A DNA stretch of 64,000 bases from Sphagnum magellanicum (taxonomy: Eukaryota; Streptophyta; Sphagnopsida; Sphagnales; Sphagnaceae): positions 14,926,041 through 14,990,040 of the forward strand of contig CM038917.1 of NCBI GenBank assembly GCA_021904315.1, in the 5' to 3' direction. Positions 49,554 to 63,109 of this stretch are shown here, in pieces. The position numbers and the translations under genes are program-made. Under the pieces are notes generated by a model that saw only the letters and a program-made list of their open reading frames with translations, was not told the origin of the DNA and made no database searches. Numbering within the stretch: the first letter of the stretch is position 1; each line of letters starts with the position of its first letter.

Positions 49554-51760
49554 TTTTTCCGCAAAAGAAATCACATCATGAGCAATTCATGAATATAAAT
49601 ATGAGGAAAACCCATAAAATAATTATATGAATGTGTAGACATATCAACTTCAAACTAAGATAGAATTAAATGATGTGATTTTTTTGAAGGTACTTCCTTA
49701 TTTAAGTGTTTAGTAACATCACTTGTATAAGGATGGGTTTAGAAAATATCCAAAAAATGAAATGGCACTTGAAGTTTTAACTTCTAGTTGACTATTGTGA
49801 AATAAATAAGAGGGCCAATAAAAAAAAATGTAAAATGAAAATAATATTAGTACATGCAATTTGAAGATAAGTTTTTTGAAGTTTAATAATAATATGTTAG
49901 TTGATTTTTATGTAGAAATAGTTGCATGCATTTTTATTATGACAAGTTTCTTTTCAAAACTTTAAAGTGAAGATGCATTATAATTATTTGGAGTTTATTT
50001 GATTGTTAATGCATGTTTTTGAGCATGCATCTTATACTTAGTTGTCAAAAAATCTTCTTACATCTATGGTTATTGTGCAACTATTGTTGTATGTGTACTA
50101 AATATGTGGGATTTTTATCATGTGAAATTAAAGGTCAATGCAAGTTGAACTAAAGGTGTTGCTAGTAGCCAACACATATAGGTAAACAAGATGTTCTATA
50201 GGAAAACCTCCTAAATTTGGTTAATGTACTTTCATTGTGAAGACTTTTGGACAAACTAAAAGTTGAAAAAAACAACTACCTTTGAGTTCTATTAGTTGAA
50301 AGACACATATTATTGTTCGTTAAGAATGATTATTGAAAATCTAGGAAAAAGTTTAAACTCTTGAAAAATTGCAATAGTTTCATTGAAAAGGTCAACTTAA
50401 TACACCTATTTCATTTTGAAATGTGGATGTCATTGATGGGACATTGGCGCTTTTCATGGAGGATTGGTTTTCGAAGATGATAAAAAATTAAGTCCACAAT
50501 TTGTGATACACTTGGGACACTTTTTTGGGTACATCCACAATAAAATGAGCCAAACCCAACTCCTTTGTCCTTTTAAAAAAGGTAAGGACTTGAAATTGGA
50601 AATTGAAATGGCATGCAACCATTTCACAAAATTTATGGTTTAATTGCATATTTGACTTGTACAATATATTCTTATAATAAAATTTACTTTTTTTGAATTT
50701 TATAACTCATCTTTATATTTATCCAAGAATTATTGGAAAAAAAAGTACAGATTTTGAATTTTACAATTTATTTATATATCAATTCCAATGATGATCCAAA
50801 ACATGTAAAGTCTAATAATTATTCAATCTATATGGATATGAAAATTTTCCAAAAAAATTTAAATTAATTTTGATAATTTGTGTGTGACTTACTCAAACCT
50901 TAAGATTGGTTACAAGTGCTTAATCAGTCCTTTTCCACCCTCAAATGTTGATATAATTTATTCATATTTTTATATGTCATTTTTGAATGTATATTACATC
51001 ACATTATGTAGATTACATGAAAAACATTCAATCCTAAATGAAGTTAAAAATTGACAAGTGTGTTATTCAAGAGTGGTTACATTTGCAATGGCTCATTATA
51101 TTATAGACTTACCCTTTTGTGGTTTGTTTTGTGATAGGGAAAAATGACTTTGTGTTGCACTTGACTTCTAGAAGAAACATGTATTTCCCCGTTGCACATA
51201 TGCTTTGATAGATGAACCCAACTTTAAATTTAAAATTTAAAGATCACAATTCAAAGAGGTGACGAAAATTTCTAGGGATTTCATAACAATCCAAATGGTT
51301 GGTCATTATGGTACAGTTGAGTGTTTAATCTATCCATTAGAATTTTGTAGGGCTATGTGGCTTGGGAGAGAGTACCCACTTGAATGGGAGCTCCAAAGTA
51401 ATGTTATGTTTTAAAAAAAATTAATTTGTTATGGGCAAGTTACAAAATTTGGGTGCAATTGATTAGTCCCCATTCACTAGCCTTCGTTTATTAGACCAAT
51501 GAATTCAATAGTTTCCAACAAGGTTGTCATGATGTCCATGCGTTCATCACAACATGATGGGCGCATTTGGAAGTAAACACACCCCTATGTCATGTCAATA
51601 TAGGGTCAGCCTAGGTTAACTTAGGGTCAACTTAAGTCAATGGGACTTTCAGGTTGCCTAGGGTAGGCTTATGGGTGACCAAAACTAGGTAGGCTTCATT
51701 TTGATTGCTAAATTTTTTTGTCATTAATTGTGCAATGATCGAAAAAAAATCAATCGCCAG
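49554..51760. other. AT-rich DNA, no gene seen
   Basis: No coding or element signature is supported. 51600-51700 has repeated CCTAGGTTAACTTAGGGTCAAC-like words, cause unknown. Confidence 0.5.
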
Positions 51761-51828
51761 ATGATTGGTGACAGAATGCTTTTGGTTGCCAAGCTTGCAG
51801 CGACCAAAAACATTTCGTCACCAATCAT
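51761..51828. repeat. Hairpin with 29-base arms
   Basis: The arms 51761-51789 and 51800-51828 differ at four of 29 positions around a 10-base loop containing AAGCTTG. The outer arm reads ATGATTGGTGAC. Probably a transposon end or foldback. Confidence 0.8.
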
Positions 51829-52119
51829 GTCACATATCTCTAGATTTGGGTCGACCGATTGATGATGGATTGATTTCCGACATTGATTTAATGATGAAAT
51901 TTGGTCTGCCTGGTAACAAAATGTAAACTACACATGTCAATACTTAATTTTCCCTTTGAGGTGTGTGGGCCTTGTGTTGTTTAACACCAACCAATACCGT
52001 ATACCTTGGGAGGGAGGGGTGAAACCTTTATGGGTGTTTGAATTTTAAATTGTCATATTACATTTGCAATTGGTGTTGAATTTCAATTGTAGCCCTAAAG
52101 GTGGAGTTCAATCTTATTG

Positions 52120-52375
52120 TGAATGAACCCACACACTCCCAAGTGGACTCTCACTTTGGGAGTTGGATTCCCAATGGACTCTCGAAGCTTTAGAAATTAG
52201 TTTGAAAGGTCAAAATTCATTAAATTGAAAATTTCATTATACCATTGGAAAGCTCTTAAGACGTAGATGTTTAAAATAGACTTGCATGATCTATTTGAAT
52301 ACTTAAAACACAACTTATGGCTAAAAGAAGGGTCGAAAGTCAAGATGTCAATTTGATTCCCAACCACTGTAAGGG
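52120..52375 (+). repeat. Truncated LTR of the solo-LTR family
   Basis: Aligns with the 35490-35725 part of the solo LTR (shared CTCCCAAGTGGACTCTCAC; CTTTGGGAG; CATTGGAAAGCTCTT; GGCTAAAAGAAGG). It is more decayed (many C-to-T and G-to-A type changes) and lacks both ends. Confidence 0.75.
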
Positions 52376-52877
52376 AGATATTTAGGCATGTTGGTAGAAT
52401 AAGAATATTATACAGAATCCTAGCAAGCCTTTTGGAATCATGAAAATGTAAAAGGTTGATATAAACTAAGTTTATTGTGTCAATATGATAGACAAATTGT
52501 CATAAGTATATAACAATATGACACAAAAGTAGTTAAAACTTTTTATTGGAATTGCCAAAGGGCATGTCGGTATAGAGGTAAAGTTACCACATGAGACTTT
52601 GAAGGGGGATTATTCTAAACAATGATAGTGGTGTTTTTGAGTGAAAAGATTATTCTGTGAGAGAAGCTTGGCATGTATGTTTTATGATTTATTGAAGCTT
52701 GAGTATTTTCCCAATTGTTGTTGATAGTTTCAATTCAATAATGGCATAATGGTAAATGTAGTTCTTCAACATTAGTAAGGAATTCTCCAACAATAATTCA
52801 AATGTCCTAACTAATATTTTTACGTGGTATTTATATTAATAGAGTAGGACAAGAATCTAGAGCGGTACAAAAATGTA

Positions 52878-55520
52878 TTGCTAACATTTGGCAACCATAT
52901 TAGGGATTCAATTCAAATTGTTGTTGGAAAAACTAAAGAAGAAGGTTATGTAATCCTTCCTTGTGTAATTAAATTAATGGCAAATGAAGAAGGAAAAGTT
53001 GAAGTAGAGTTAGATTTGGGATTTTGTCTAATCCATTTACTCTATATAATTTTACCTTGTGGATTTAAAAAATTGTTGGGAGTATATAGAGTGGGAAAAG
53101 AAGAAAATATTTCAAATAAAATGACTGTTATGGGTGCTGAACATGTCATAACTTTTTTAAATTTGTTCACCTATTATGAATAAGATATGGTTAAGTCCAT
53201 TATTTTCTTTGATTACTACAACAATGTATATCAAGGATGGCATGAAAGATGGTAGAGTATGACGACTATTAAGGAAAGGAATCGTGAATGGTTCAAAGAA
53301 ACTATAAAAATTGATGAAGGGAAATAAAGGTTAATAATTCACAATAGATATGGTTGGAATTTTTTAGATTACTTGTATACACCAAGAAGAAATCCAGAAT
53401 TTGATAAATGGGAAACATTTGTTGAAAAATTTAAAACATTACTTGAGAATGTTCAAAAATTGATAATCAAGAAATTACATGGGGGAACGGAAGTGTGGTG
53501 TATACAACTACAAACATTGATAATTGATACTACATAAATAACAAATATTAAAGATGGCTACCAATAATAATGTGTTTATTGATGTGAATTCCAATTAAAA
53601 AAGTTGCTACAACCTATCATATTATTAAATTTCATGACAAAAAAGAATTTACAAAACCAAATATTAATGTTTTGGTAGAAAAATGGATACCATGTGATTT
53701 GCTATGGACACCTAAATTTTTAGGATTTGAGTATATAATGAGATTGAGAGGAAATGAGGAGTATTTTCAAAAGAAATTAAGTTAAAAGAATTCTGGTCCA
53801 TGATGATGATTTTGGATCCATATAAGAAAAGTTGAAAAAAAGAAAAAAAACATGTTAGTAATAAGAGAATTATTTTTTTTAAGAACCTATTACAAATAAA
53901 AATAGAGAAGTAAAAAAACAAAATAAACTAAAAGAATGGAGAAGGCAAAATTGTGAGGAAGCAAAAGAAATAGTTGTTCAAATACAAAAATCTAAAAAAA
54001 TAGTTGCTCAGGCAAAAAAACCTTCTAAATGGAAGGGGCTGAGAATTATTTTTAGTCCTTCTATTATTTATCAAGTACTTGATGTTGTTGAGGAAGAAAT
54101 AAAATTGACAGTAGTGCAGATGACGGCTAAAAAAACAAATGGTTCGCCTAGTGAAGACATTCAACAATTTATAAAAAATTGAAAAACCAAACGAAGCGCA
54201 AGAAGAAAGTGATGAAAGGAATGTCGATGCATCACTAAGAACTCAAGAGGCTATAGTTAATGCTTTTGGAATGTTTGATTGGGTCATCGAAGAAGGATGG
54301 CTGCATATACCAAGAAAACGGTTAGAAGAGGATGCAATAGAAGAAGCCAATAATGGCAACATTGCTAATGAAGTTTATGACAAAAAATTATTCAAACTAT
54401 TTATCCAGAGCTTTGAATGCATCAAGACTAATATTTTTTTGAAGTTACCACTAACCACTATTACATTGATAATGGAAGTTCCACCCATCATGGCGATACC
54501 CCTTACAATTGTGTTACGAATCTAGTTACCATAATATCATGATAACGAAGATCCAATTTTACACATTTGACAATTAACAAAAGTATGTGTAACTAAGGAA
54601 AAGATATAGATTGCCATAGATTACAATATTTTCCAGATTCCTTGAAGGGAAGAGCTGTCGATTGGTTTGGAAGATATGAGAATGATCATCCAACAACGAC
54701 ATGGGAAAAGGTTCAATGAGCTTTTTTAATTTGATTTAGTGAAATGAAAAATGAAGGGCAAGTAGTTGCTACTTTATAATATGCAAAACAAAAGAAGTAT
54801 GAATCAATGGAAGACTATGGTGATCGGTTCTTTTGACTGTGTGTGGTGATTCCTCAACAATCAAATGATATTTACTTGAGCGAAGTCTTTAGAGAAGTGT
54901 TATGAACTAAATTGAAGATGGCTATCATCAATAAGCCAAGAACATTAGCAAAAGTGGCTAAATCTGCAATTTTGGTAAAAGAAAAGCTACCTATGAGATG
55001 AAAGAATATGGCAAGATATCATCCAAATAATTCTAACAATGACGAATATAAAGATATTGATGATAAAAATAAACATTACGAAAAGAAGACTAGAAATAAA
55101 CCTAAGAAAGTGAATATTGAAACAATAAAAGAAGGTGTGTATTTTCAAAATTGTTTTAATGAAGGTCATTTCACAAAGGAATGCAAACTATTAATGAAAT
55201 TATGTCAAATCTATAAGGCTAATGATCATAATATGGATCAATGTCCTAGTAAAGTAGTGAATGGGAGTTGCCCCTCAAGAAAAATTATACCAGTGCATGT
55301 AGTGCAAGTAGAGATACCAATTGTACAAGAGTAAAAACAATTATCAAATTATAGTGTACCAAATGATCAAAATCAATATAATAATCAAAATATAATGAAA
55401 GAGCCAATGGTTGTAATTGGAAAAATAATAATCGGTCAAATTAGAATAATTGATATAACCAGCAAGGACAGAATAGTGTTAGATGTTATTGTTGTCAAAA
55501 GGAAAGTCATGTAAGGAACA
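52878..55520 (+). pseudogene. Decayed retrotransposon gag with zinc-knuckle remnants
   Basis: 52878-53183 and 53340-53480 keep protein-like fragments (WETFVEKFKTLLENVQKL). 54190-54525 holds EAQEESDERNVDASLRTQEA. 54530-54990 gives the gag core (LPKYHDNED; KQKKYESMEDYGDRF; VVIPQQSNDIYL), homologous to 31811-32555. 55008-55334 ends in damaged knuckles: NCFNEGHFTKEC and CQIYKANDHNMDQC each lack one Cys. A third, CYCCQKESHVRNN near 55480, has Asn for the last Cys. No protease or RT follows. The LTR fragment at 52120 may be its 5' LTR. Confidence 0.7.
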
Positions 55521-56822
55521 ACTATCTTGTATGGAAGACAAAAATTTGTAGGTGTCAAAGAAGGACAAAAATACACTGAAGCAAATTGGTCCACCATGAC
55601 ATTTAACGGTTAAGCAAGAATCCTCAAATATTACATTTGTGCAAGAAATATTGACATGTGGGCATAACTCTTGAAACTTAAAAGCAGAATGGCAGGGGAA
55701 TGTGTACTTGTCATACCTAAGAATCCCAATGCTGTAAAGCTGCTCCTTAGACCCTCTTAACACAATGATAATGAAGCTCAGTATATGTGCACCCTAAAAC
55801 TTCAAGTCTCATCTGCTGATTCCACATGTCCTCAGTTCCGTAGCCTAATTAAAAAATGGTAAAAACCTAAATGCCTAGTTTCATTGAAATTTCTGATCCA
55901 TTTGCCTAATACCACGATGTACATCAGCAGCTTGACACATCTTTGACAAATAATTATTTTATTTTATTTTATTTTTTGACAAACGGATTATTCTTTAAGA
56001 TGACATATTTCTTTCACAAATTTTTTTTACCTGATAAAAAAAGGAAATTTCTGAAATTAATATAAATTAGTATCAAAGCTGCCAAGATAGTAGGCTAACA
56101 TTTCTAATACTTGATAAATATTAGACAAAATAATGCATAACTTGGTCGGCAGGTAGTAGTAGGAAGAGAGTAGGGCTACATGCTGTTGACAGTGCTCAAG
56201 ACATGGTTTTTGTGGCAGGGTTTGATTATTTTGACCTTGTGGCACATATTAAATGAAAAAAAGACTGAGCCATTTCAGGGCTAGAAAATCAGCTTGTTTA
56301 CTACTTCCCTGTGCATTTCAACAAATACAACTCTATGTTACATATGTGGCAGACTCCACAATAGCCTATATGATGCACATTAGTTTCACAGCAAATATTT
56401 AGCATACATCAAATTGGTTATTCACAATTCAAGTGCCTCTTGCAAGATTGCAACAAATTGTTAAGACAAAAATGTGTACATCTCACACAGAAATTGTATC
56501 TTAGATAGTCCCAGTGTTAGGCACAATATTGTCACTTTTGCAAATAATTGTCATTATATGCCTTTAATTGCCCTAGATCAAATCACAAAATGGGCACTTC
56601 ATTTGCCACCAAAGGCCACTAGGTCTTCTACATGATGACCAAACTTTAACTAAAGATGCAACTAGATATGCGTGTGGGCATGCTATTATAGAAATGTAAT
56701 GTCATGTGTGTCAGCCACACAAAACTCAGCACGAGAGTGGAAAGGCAGGCCCAAATACAAGATGACTTTACAGATAACTCTAATGAAATTTGCCATGCAC
56801 TCTAGGTGAAGTTACAAATGAC
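55521..56822. other. No gene seen; 3' flank of the multicopper oxidase
   Basis: Short frames only. The last few hundred bases should contain the oxidase 3' UTR. Confidence 0.45.
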
Positions 56823-59800
56823 TCATTCACCTACCATGCGAAGAGAATCAAATCCCTCCTCCTCTTTAGAATAAGGGGTCTTAGTATGGTGTCCTTCTCT
56901 CAAGCCAGACTTCCTCGCATGAACAACTTTGAAAGGCCGCATCATGTCATTATCCTCATGGTCGAGGATGTGACAATGAAATACATAACCCGGGCCCAAT
57001 GTGGGATCAAAAGGGAAGTCACGACCATCCGATGTTTGAAAGTGAATACGGTAGCGAGTCACAAAGCTGGGTGACACTACTGCTGTGTCCTTGAACCCAG
57101 TCTGATATATTTCAGGTGGAATTGGGGGTCCAGTAAAACAAGTGCTGGGCTTTGGAAAATCCACTGTAATATTGCAGCGCCCATCCAAGTACCTGGTGAT
57201 TTGCATATTCTTCTAGAGTTAGTGGGTACACAACCACACCGTACAGCTCTCTTCTCCTCAAATGCCTCACGAACACAGGGTTTTTTCTTTTTGATATTGT
57301 GATAAATAAGATTTGGTGAATTTTATAATTTAAAAAATTAGCAAAATTAGTCAAATTTACAGTAGAAAACAAATTCCAAATTTTTGCCACAATGTAATCA
57401 GAGCGTTCCAACAGCATGTTCTACACCAAGATTTGACGACTGAGAAATTACAGGGCATTCATTCTGTTTTACGGAGAGGCCTATCTTCCATTTTTTGGAG
57501 GTATCAATCTTCCTTTTTTCCCAAATTTTGAAATTGTTAAGGCGCTCAGTTGAGGGCATTACCATCTGGAATAGTGTCCTTGCACATCCCCTTCATAGAC
57601 TGGTAATAGCCTCTACCAAGGGCCCTATCCTACACTTAAAAACCTAGTGAGATTTTTCCTAGTGTATCTGGACTGGATACTCTTACAAAGCCTATATATT
57701 AGGGTCACTGGGCTTTACAAAAATGGAAAGCCTGCCTCCGTTTGTCCGTCTTAAAGCTTGGTTGAATTTTCTTTTCTAATGATACCACCCACCAGGGATC
57801 ATGGGAATAAAAATTAAGAAGTTAAAAGCGACACCCCATGCTTTTGACGCTGTGTGAAAAAGCCCCACAGATGGGAGCTTTACGAAGACTTGGGACTCTT
57901 GCCTTTGGGTTCCATCAGGGGGTCCCGTAAAGCACTCGTTGTGGGGCTTTACCCTACACTTATAACCTACCTGCTTATGGCAGATTCGTAGATAGATAGG
58001 TAGAAAAGTAAGTAAGTAGTAACTAGCATCGCAGCTCATTGAATAGCTAGCGAGCTAGCTACCAGGTTTGGTCCACCATCTTAAGCGGAACATGCGGAAA
58101 TTAACTAGAGTACGTTGCATGCGGGGGGGGGGGGGGGGGAAGGGAGAGAAAGACACGTACAAATTTGTGTTGAAGGGCTGCTGGTTCAGGACCTGGAACT
58201 GGATGAGATGCATGTGAATGGGGTGGGCATCCGGGGTGGTGTTGATCCATTCCCACACTTCCACGGAGCCTTCCACAGGGAACTCCCGCACGGGATCCAG
58301 CCATCTCCGATTCTCCAGAAGCGACACGGTAGGATCGTCGTTGCTGTCGTCGAACTCCCGGAGCCTGATGTGTCGATGCCGCAAAACAGGAACCGAAGAA
58401 TCGTTGCTGGTGTCGCCCTGCTGCTGCTGTAGCATCTCCATCAGCTTGCTGTTCTCAGGTTGCTGGAATACATTCACACTTGAATATCTGTTACACTCCT
58501 CCTCCACATACTGTTCTAGCAACTGCGCATGTCGTAGATGATCACCAATGCTGGACTCTGCGGAGCTAGTACTCGCAGCAGCAGCAGTATTAGGAGCTGG
58601 AACAGCTTTTTTGGTTACTTGGAATTTCATTACACTCCGTGTCTGGGGAGGGTTTAAGTTATCTTGGCCATCGGGAAAAGGAGCTGGAGCTGAGTTGTTG
58701 AGGAACACCACATCTCCAGGTTTGAGACTAGAGAAATCAACGAGAATGTCCAGTCGCTCAGCGGGAGCTAGAAGAAGTGATGACAGGATCTGCGGTTTGG
58801 TATCCAAGTAGCCACCGTCGGTTCCAATTTTGTGGAAACGCAGAGATGGGTCACTCAGTGTGAAATTGAAGAATCTTGCGTTAGCGCCGTTGAGCAAGCG
58901 GAATCTATACACACGAGGTTGCAGATCCAGATACGGCCATACTTTCCCGTTCACGAGGATGGTGTCACCGAAGTACTCAGGACACCAACTGGGATGGATG
59001 GTTGCGTTGTCGCCGACGTTGGGGAAGTTGATAGATCCGTTTGGCCAGAACTGCCAATCCTTGAATACCAACGGTATTTCGTACTCCCCATAGGGAAACT
59101 GTTTGGTGAGCTTGTCTTCCGGCGATCGCAGGAAGTAGAGACCCGAAAGACCTGCCACCACGTTCAAGCGAGTGATACCCACGACGTGATCGTGGTACCA
59201 GAGCATCGCCGGTCTTTGCGTGTTGGGGTAGGAGTTGTGTTGTGTCACATAGGTGGGTCCGTGTTCTCCCTTTGGAGTCCACCAAGCTTCCGGATGACCG
59301 TCATGGATGCTTTCAGTCTCAGCTCCATGCAAATGCACCACGGTCGGCACTCCGCCTCGCTTCGGATTCGCCCAATGGATACTTCTATCCACAGGGAGGA
59401 AGTGCTCCTCGTCCGGGATATGATTGTCCCAGTGTATTCTTGATGTTACATCCATCTTGGCTTCCAGCGTTGGTCCTGGATACACTGCTGTTTCCTGACT
59501 CTCCCCATATGCATACAGAGTTGTAGGAGGAAGATCCCTGTGCAGCTTCTGCAATCAGTAGTAGTAATACATCACATGAGACGAAGAATGAATGAAAAAA
59601 CAACAATCCCAAGTCCGGCAAGAATAATCCAGAAATCTACTTCTGTACACCCATTTCTGAAATCCCTGCTTGCACAAAGTCGAAGAAGAAAGAAAGCTCA
59701 TGGCAATCTAGAATTCTAAACTAGTTGGCCCCAGCAGGTGATGCTGATGATGATGATGATGCTCTGCACCGGCTTCTTCATACCTGTTTTATCTTCCAGG

Positions 59801-60110
59801 CAGCGATGCTGATCTCAGTTGTATTGACTGCAATTTGTTTTGGGATGGGAAGCTGATCAACGAATTTCGTGAGTGTGGGTGAGGGTACCAGAGCTTGACA
59901 AAAGGAATTTTGAGCTTCCACTCTACAGCTAGGAAGCTCCCAGCTGCAGATCAGTACAAAGAAACAGCAACTGAGCAAAACCAGTCGCTGTAAACAAGAG
60001 TTGAGGCTGCCGTTACTCCATGAGCTGCTTGTGATGCTGCTGATCATCGCTGCATTCCTCATATAACTCCGGCTACTAGTCTTCATTATGTACTGCAGAT
60101 CAGTCCCCAT
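56823..60110 (-). CDS. LPR1: Multicopper oxidase, LPR1/bilirubin-oxidase type
   Basis: LPR proteins are secretory-pathway ferroxidases that tune root growth to phosphate and iron. Three exons: 60110-59784, 59548-58161, 57192-56823; GT-AG introns, phases agree, 694 residues. The donor of exon 2 is AATTT|GTACGT, which joins NTNL to YLDGRC. A hydrophobic segment at residues 43-57 (LVLLSCCFFVLICSW) after a 40-residue Ser-rich leader is a late signal or signal anchor; ATGs further in would shorten the leader. Copper motifs: HLHG 181-184, WYHDH 226-230, HPIHMHL 550-556, HCH 643-645, then H649 and M654, so trinuclear and type 1 ligands (H550, C644, H649, M654) are all present. CPEYFGD and GPGYVFHCHILDHEDNDMM-like blocks match the LPR family. 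A low-complexity linker at 422-499 (Ala/Ser, then Gln runs) is longer than in Arabidopsis LPR1. Paralogue identity (LPR1 versus LPR2) cannot be assigned. Confidence 0.93.
58123..58139. repeat. G17 homopolymer beside the LPR exon 2 donor
   Basis: On the gene strand this is C17, about 21 bases into intron 2. It could affect splicing and is prone to length variation or assembly error. Confidence 0.95.
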
Positions 60111-63109
60111 TCTAGGGAAAGAAAAAAAAGAAAAGAAAGTGAGCTTCTCTTCGCGAGAAACCCACTTAACAATTTGTACTACTACTAAGGTAAGTGAGAT
60201 CCTAGATCAAGAGCTTCAATCAAACGTCAAACACTGCTGTGCACCTCTGACATAGCTCCCTGGTACCACCTGGTAATAGCATATATAGCTCTGAATCAAT
60301 GATACCAGCTCTGGTATTATATTCAGCTGGTATCGTTGATCTTGTGATCTTGGCAAAGAGGTGATGGCCAAAATAGGTCTTCTTGCTTGCAAGTAAGTGC
60401 AACTATGAGCAGCAATATATGTGATGATGTTCATGCAATACTTGGCTGGCGATGACAATCCCTTGGTGACGTCCAGCTGCCACCTCCCTCCCTCCTAGTG
60501 CAGGCTGCATCTGCTGCTGGTTGGTGGCAGCTTCTTCTTCTTCCCCAAGTGCGTGTGCAGTTTTTTCTAATTTCCTTCAACACGTGGTGATGATGAAATC
60601 AACCATGACGACATCAAATTCAACAACTCTACGTCCGTCAAGCTGGTGTCATGCAGGTCAGTTCTTGCAGCATCTTCTTCTGCCTCGTAGTTCCCACTTC
60701 ATTGAATTTCAAGCATGTGCGGAGGCTGTGCATTTCTCAGGTAGAGACAGGACAGGGGGAGCTCAAAACCACCCGGGCTCTCCCACCCCAAGCATACCAT
60801 ACTAGGTATACCTTGGCACCCTTGACACTAATTATATATTTACCAAAAAACAATTCCGAAAACCAAAGGAAATTAAAAAAACAGTAGGACAATATTCTAT
60901 ATACATTCGATCTATCTTTGACCAAAATTAATTTATTATTGGACACAGATATTTGTGGAAGCTGTTCTGCCTGGTACCTATTACCGTCCTACCATCATCA
61001 CACATGGGCACATTCCACAGTGTTCCATTTCACTAAATTGTCATTCCAATGGAAATGATAGGATGATATTTCACAGCCTTGGGGCACTGAACCCAGCAGC
61101 CACGTTGGTACCACCCTGGTAAAATCCCCCGAAATCCATTTAAATTGTTTCTAAATATTACAAATATATCCAATGCTCAGACTAAATCAAGGTCTCTGAG
61201 TTCAAATCTAACAATGTAAGGTGAAGGTACCAGCTTGAACGCTGGTTTCCCTGGCTCCCACAGACACCACCATGCAGAGATGTAGTTTTCACTTGGTCCC
61301 ACCATTGTACGCCTCTCTGTGACCCCTCTAGCTAAATTTGGCTAAGTCCTCGTGGATGATTGCTAAGTCCGCCTGCATCACAAAATTGAAAACAATCCGT
61401 CATGATGACTCCTACTTGTTTGAATGGACAAATTTCTTATTTGCAGGGCAGCTTTTATCTGTGAATTTCCCTCCTAGAAGAGAGAAGTTTTACTTGTAGT
61501 TTGTAAGAGAGCATGTGAACTTATGCCCAAAGTAGGCTTAGGATTGCTCCTACTTTTAAGGAATAGGTGTAAGATCCCTACCTTGCTACAGCTTGTGATC
61601 TCCCTATGTCTCTAGGTCGATGATAATGTTTATGTCATGCTTTACATGGGTAAAGCCCACCAATCACTACAATCAAAATATTCCTGTATGTCAAGTGATT
61701 TCACTGGATTTTGAGGGAATTCATTGATAATAATAAACAAGACCTAACTGGGATGGAGTGATTTTACAGGTCCAATGAATAGGAAGTAATGAATTGCACT
61801 CACATTTTGTAGTAGTGAATGGATGACATTTCGAAAATGTCAAGTTGATTATCACCTTGTCCTAGGTGCCTAATGTGGAGGAATGCTCACACCTTGTAAC
61901 TTCACCTCATAAAAAATAGTGCATTGCAATATTTGAGGATTAAAAATAAACTTATGTCAAATTTGTTAACGTGTATTTTTTATGACAAATTATTATTCTT
62001 TTTTGTAATTTGTTATTAAACTTGTTTCACTATACATATGGACACAAAATGAATGATGTCAATCGTTCTAAATATATGATGGTTTAATCTATTATATTTA
62101 CATTTAAAAAAAATATGTCTTTAAAATTAATGAGAATCAAATTATTAAATATATATCAAAATATATATACCTTTTTAGTTATGCTTACATTGGACCAAAT
62201 ATTTTAACCAAAACTTCATGTGAAATGTCAAGTCTAAAATCACTTCCAACATTACATACTCATTTATGCCCAAGTGCTTAGACAAAATCAATAAAACTTT
62301 GTGAGTCTGCAGTAGCTGAGGAACTTTGTGACTTGTAGGTTCACTTCAGGTCCTCCAAATAAGGACATTCTTGATTTCACTTAGTACCACTTTAGGAAGG
62401 TTCTCAAAATAAAAATGAATGTCAACCTATTCTGTAAATCACTTTTATAGAAATATCCTTGTTACTTGGTAATTTCTCATTGGAAATAAGATTGTCAGTT
62501 GCATGAAGAGCATTGGACTTTGAAGCCCAATGAAAAAGTTGCTAGGATAACTTTGTCTCAAATTTCAAAATTCTGTAAGTAATGGGGGTGAATAAGGATT
62601 CGAAATTCTAGATGATGACAGAACTGTCTTGCATTTTGGTTCAACTTTGGTTCAACATATATTTTACATGTTTTCTGAGTTGGAAGTCAATATGTGGACT
62701 GACTTTTATGTTTTTCAAGGCCATGAAAAATGACCACCCCTTACTTACATGTCTGCACCATGGAACTTTGGCAGTGCCACGGTTACTTGTTTCCTCTATG
62801 TAACAGGTGTGGTGTGTGGTGGACCCCATTCCATGGAAAGTTCTGATATGTGACGCTTCTCGCAAAGGTTGGGCAACTTTTACAGAAAAGGTCATTGGAA
62901 GAGTCACCCCACTATGAAATGCTGTGATGAGGTGGTCAAACCATATGCAGGGTGAACCCCTTGCGGGGAGGGAGGCAACAGCCCCTCAAACCATATGCAG
63001 GGATGAATATAAAGTGGCCAACCACTAATCCTCCAGATATTCCCAAGTTGAGTTCAAAGACTTTGCATGAGCACATGTTTCTTCTCAATGCATAATTGTC
63101 TGACAAACT
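60111..63109. other. Upstream region of the oxidase gene and unassigned DNA
   Basis: 60111-60950 is the likely LPR promoter and 5' UTR region. It contains a small inverted or duplicated motif around 60290-60340 (GATACCAGCTCTGGTAT, AGCTGGTATCG). Beyond it the DNA is AT-rich with short, unrecognised frames. No element ends were found. Confidence 0.4.

Noticed and set aside
57900-57975. Second copy of the CFTGPP exon of LPR in intron 2
   Set aside because: Only about 18 bases around TTTACGGGACCCCCT resemble exon 3; too short to claim a duplicated exon.
58115-59526. Plus-strand frames up to 203 residues opposite LPR exon 2
   Set aside because: Shadows of the copper oxidase exon; their composition mirrors it and there is no independent support.
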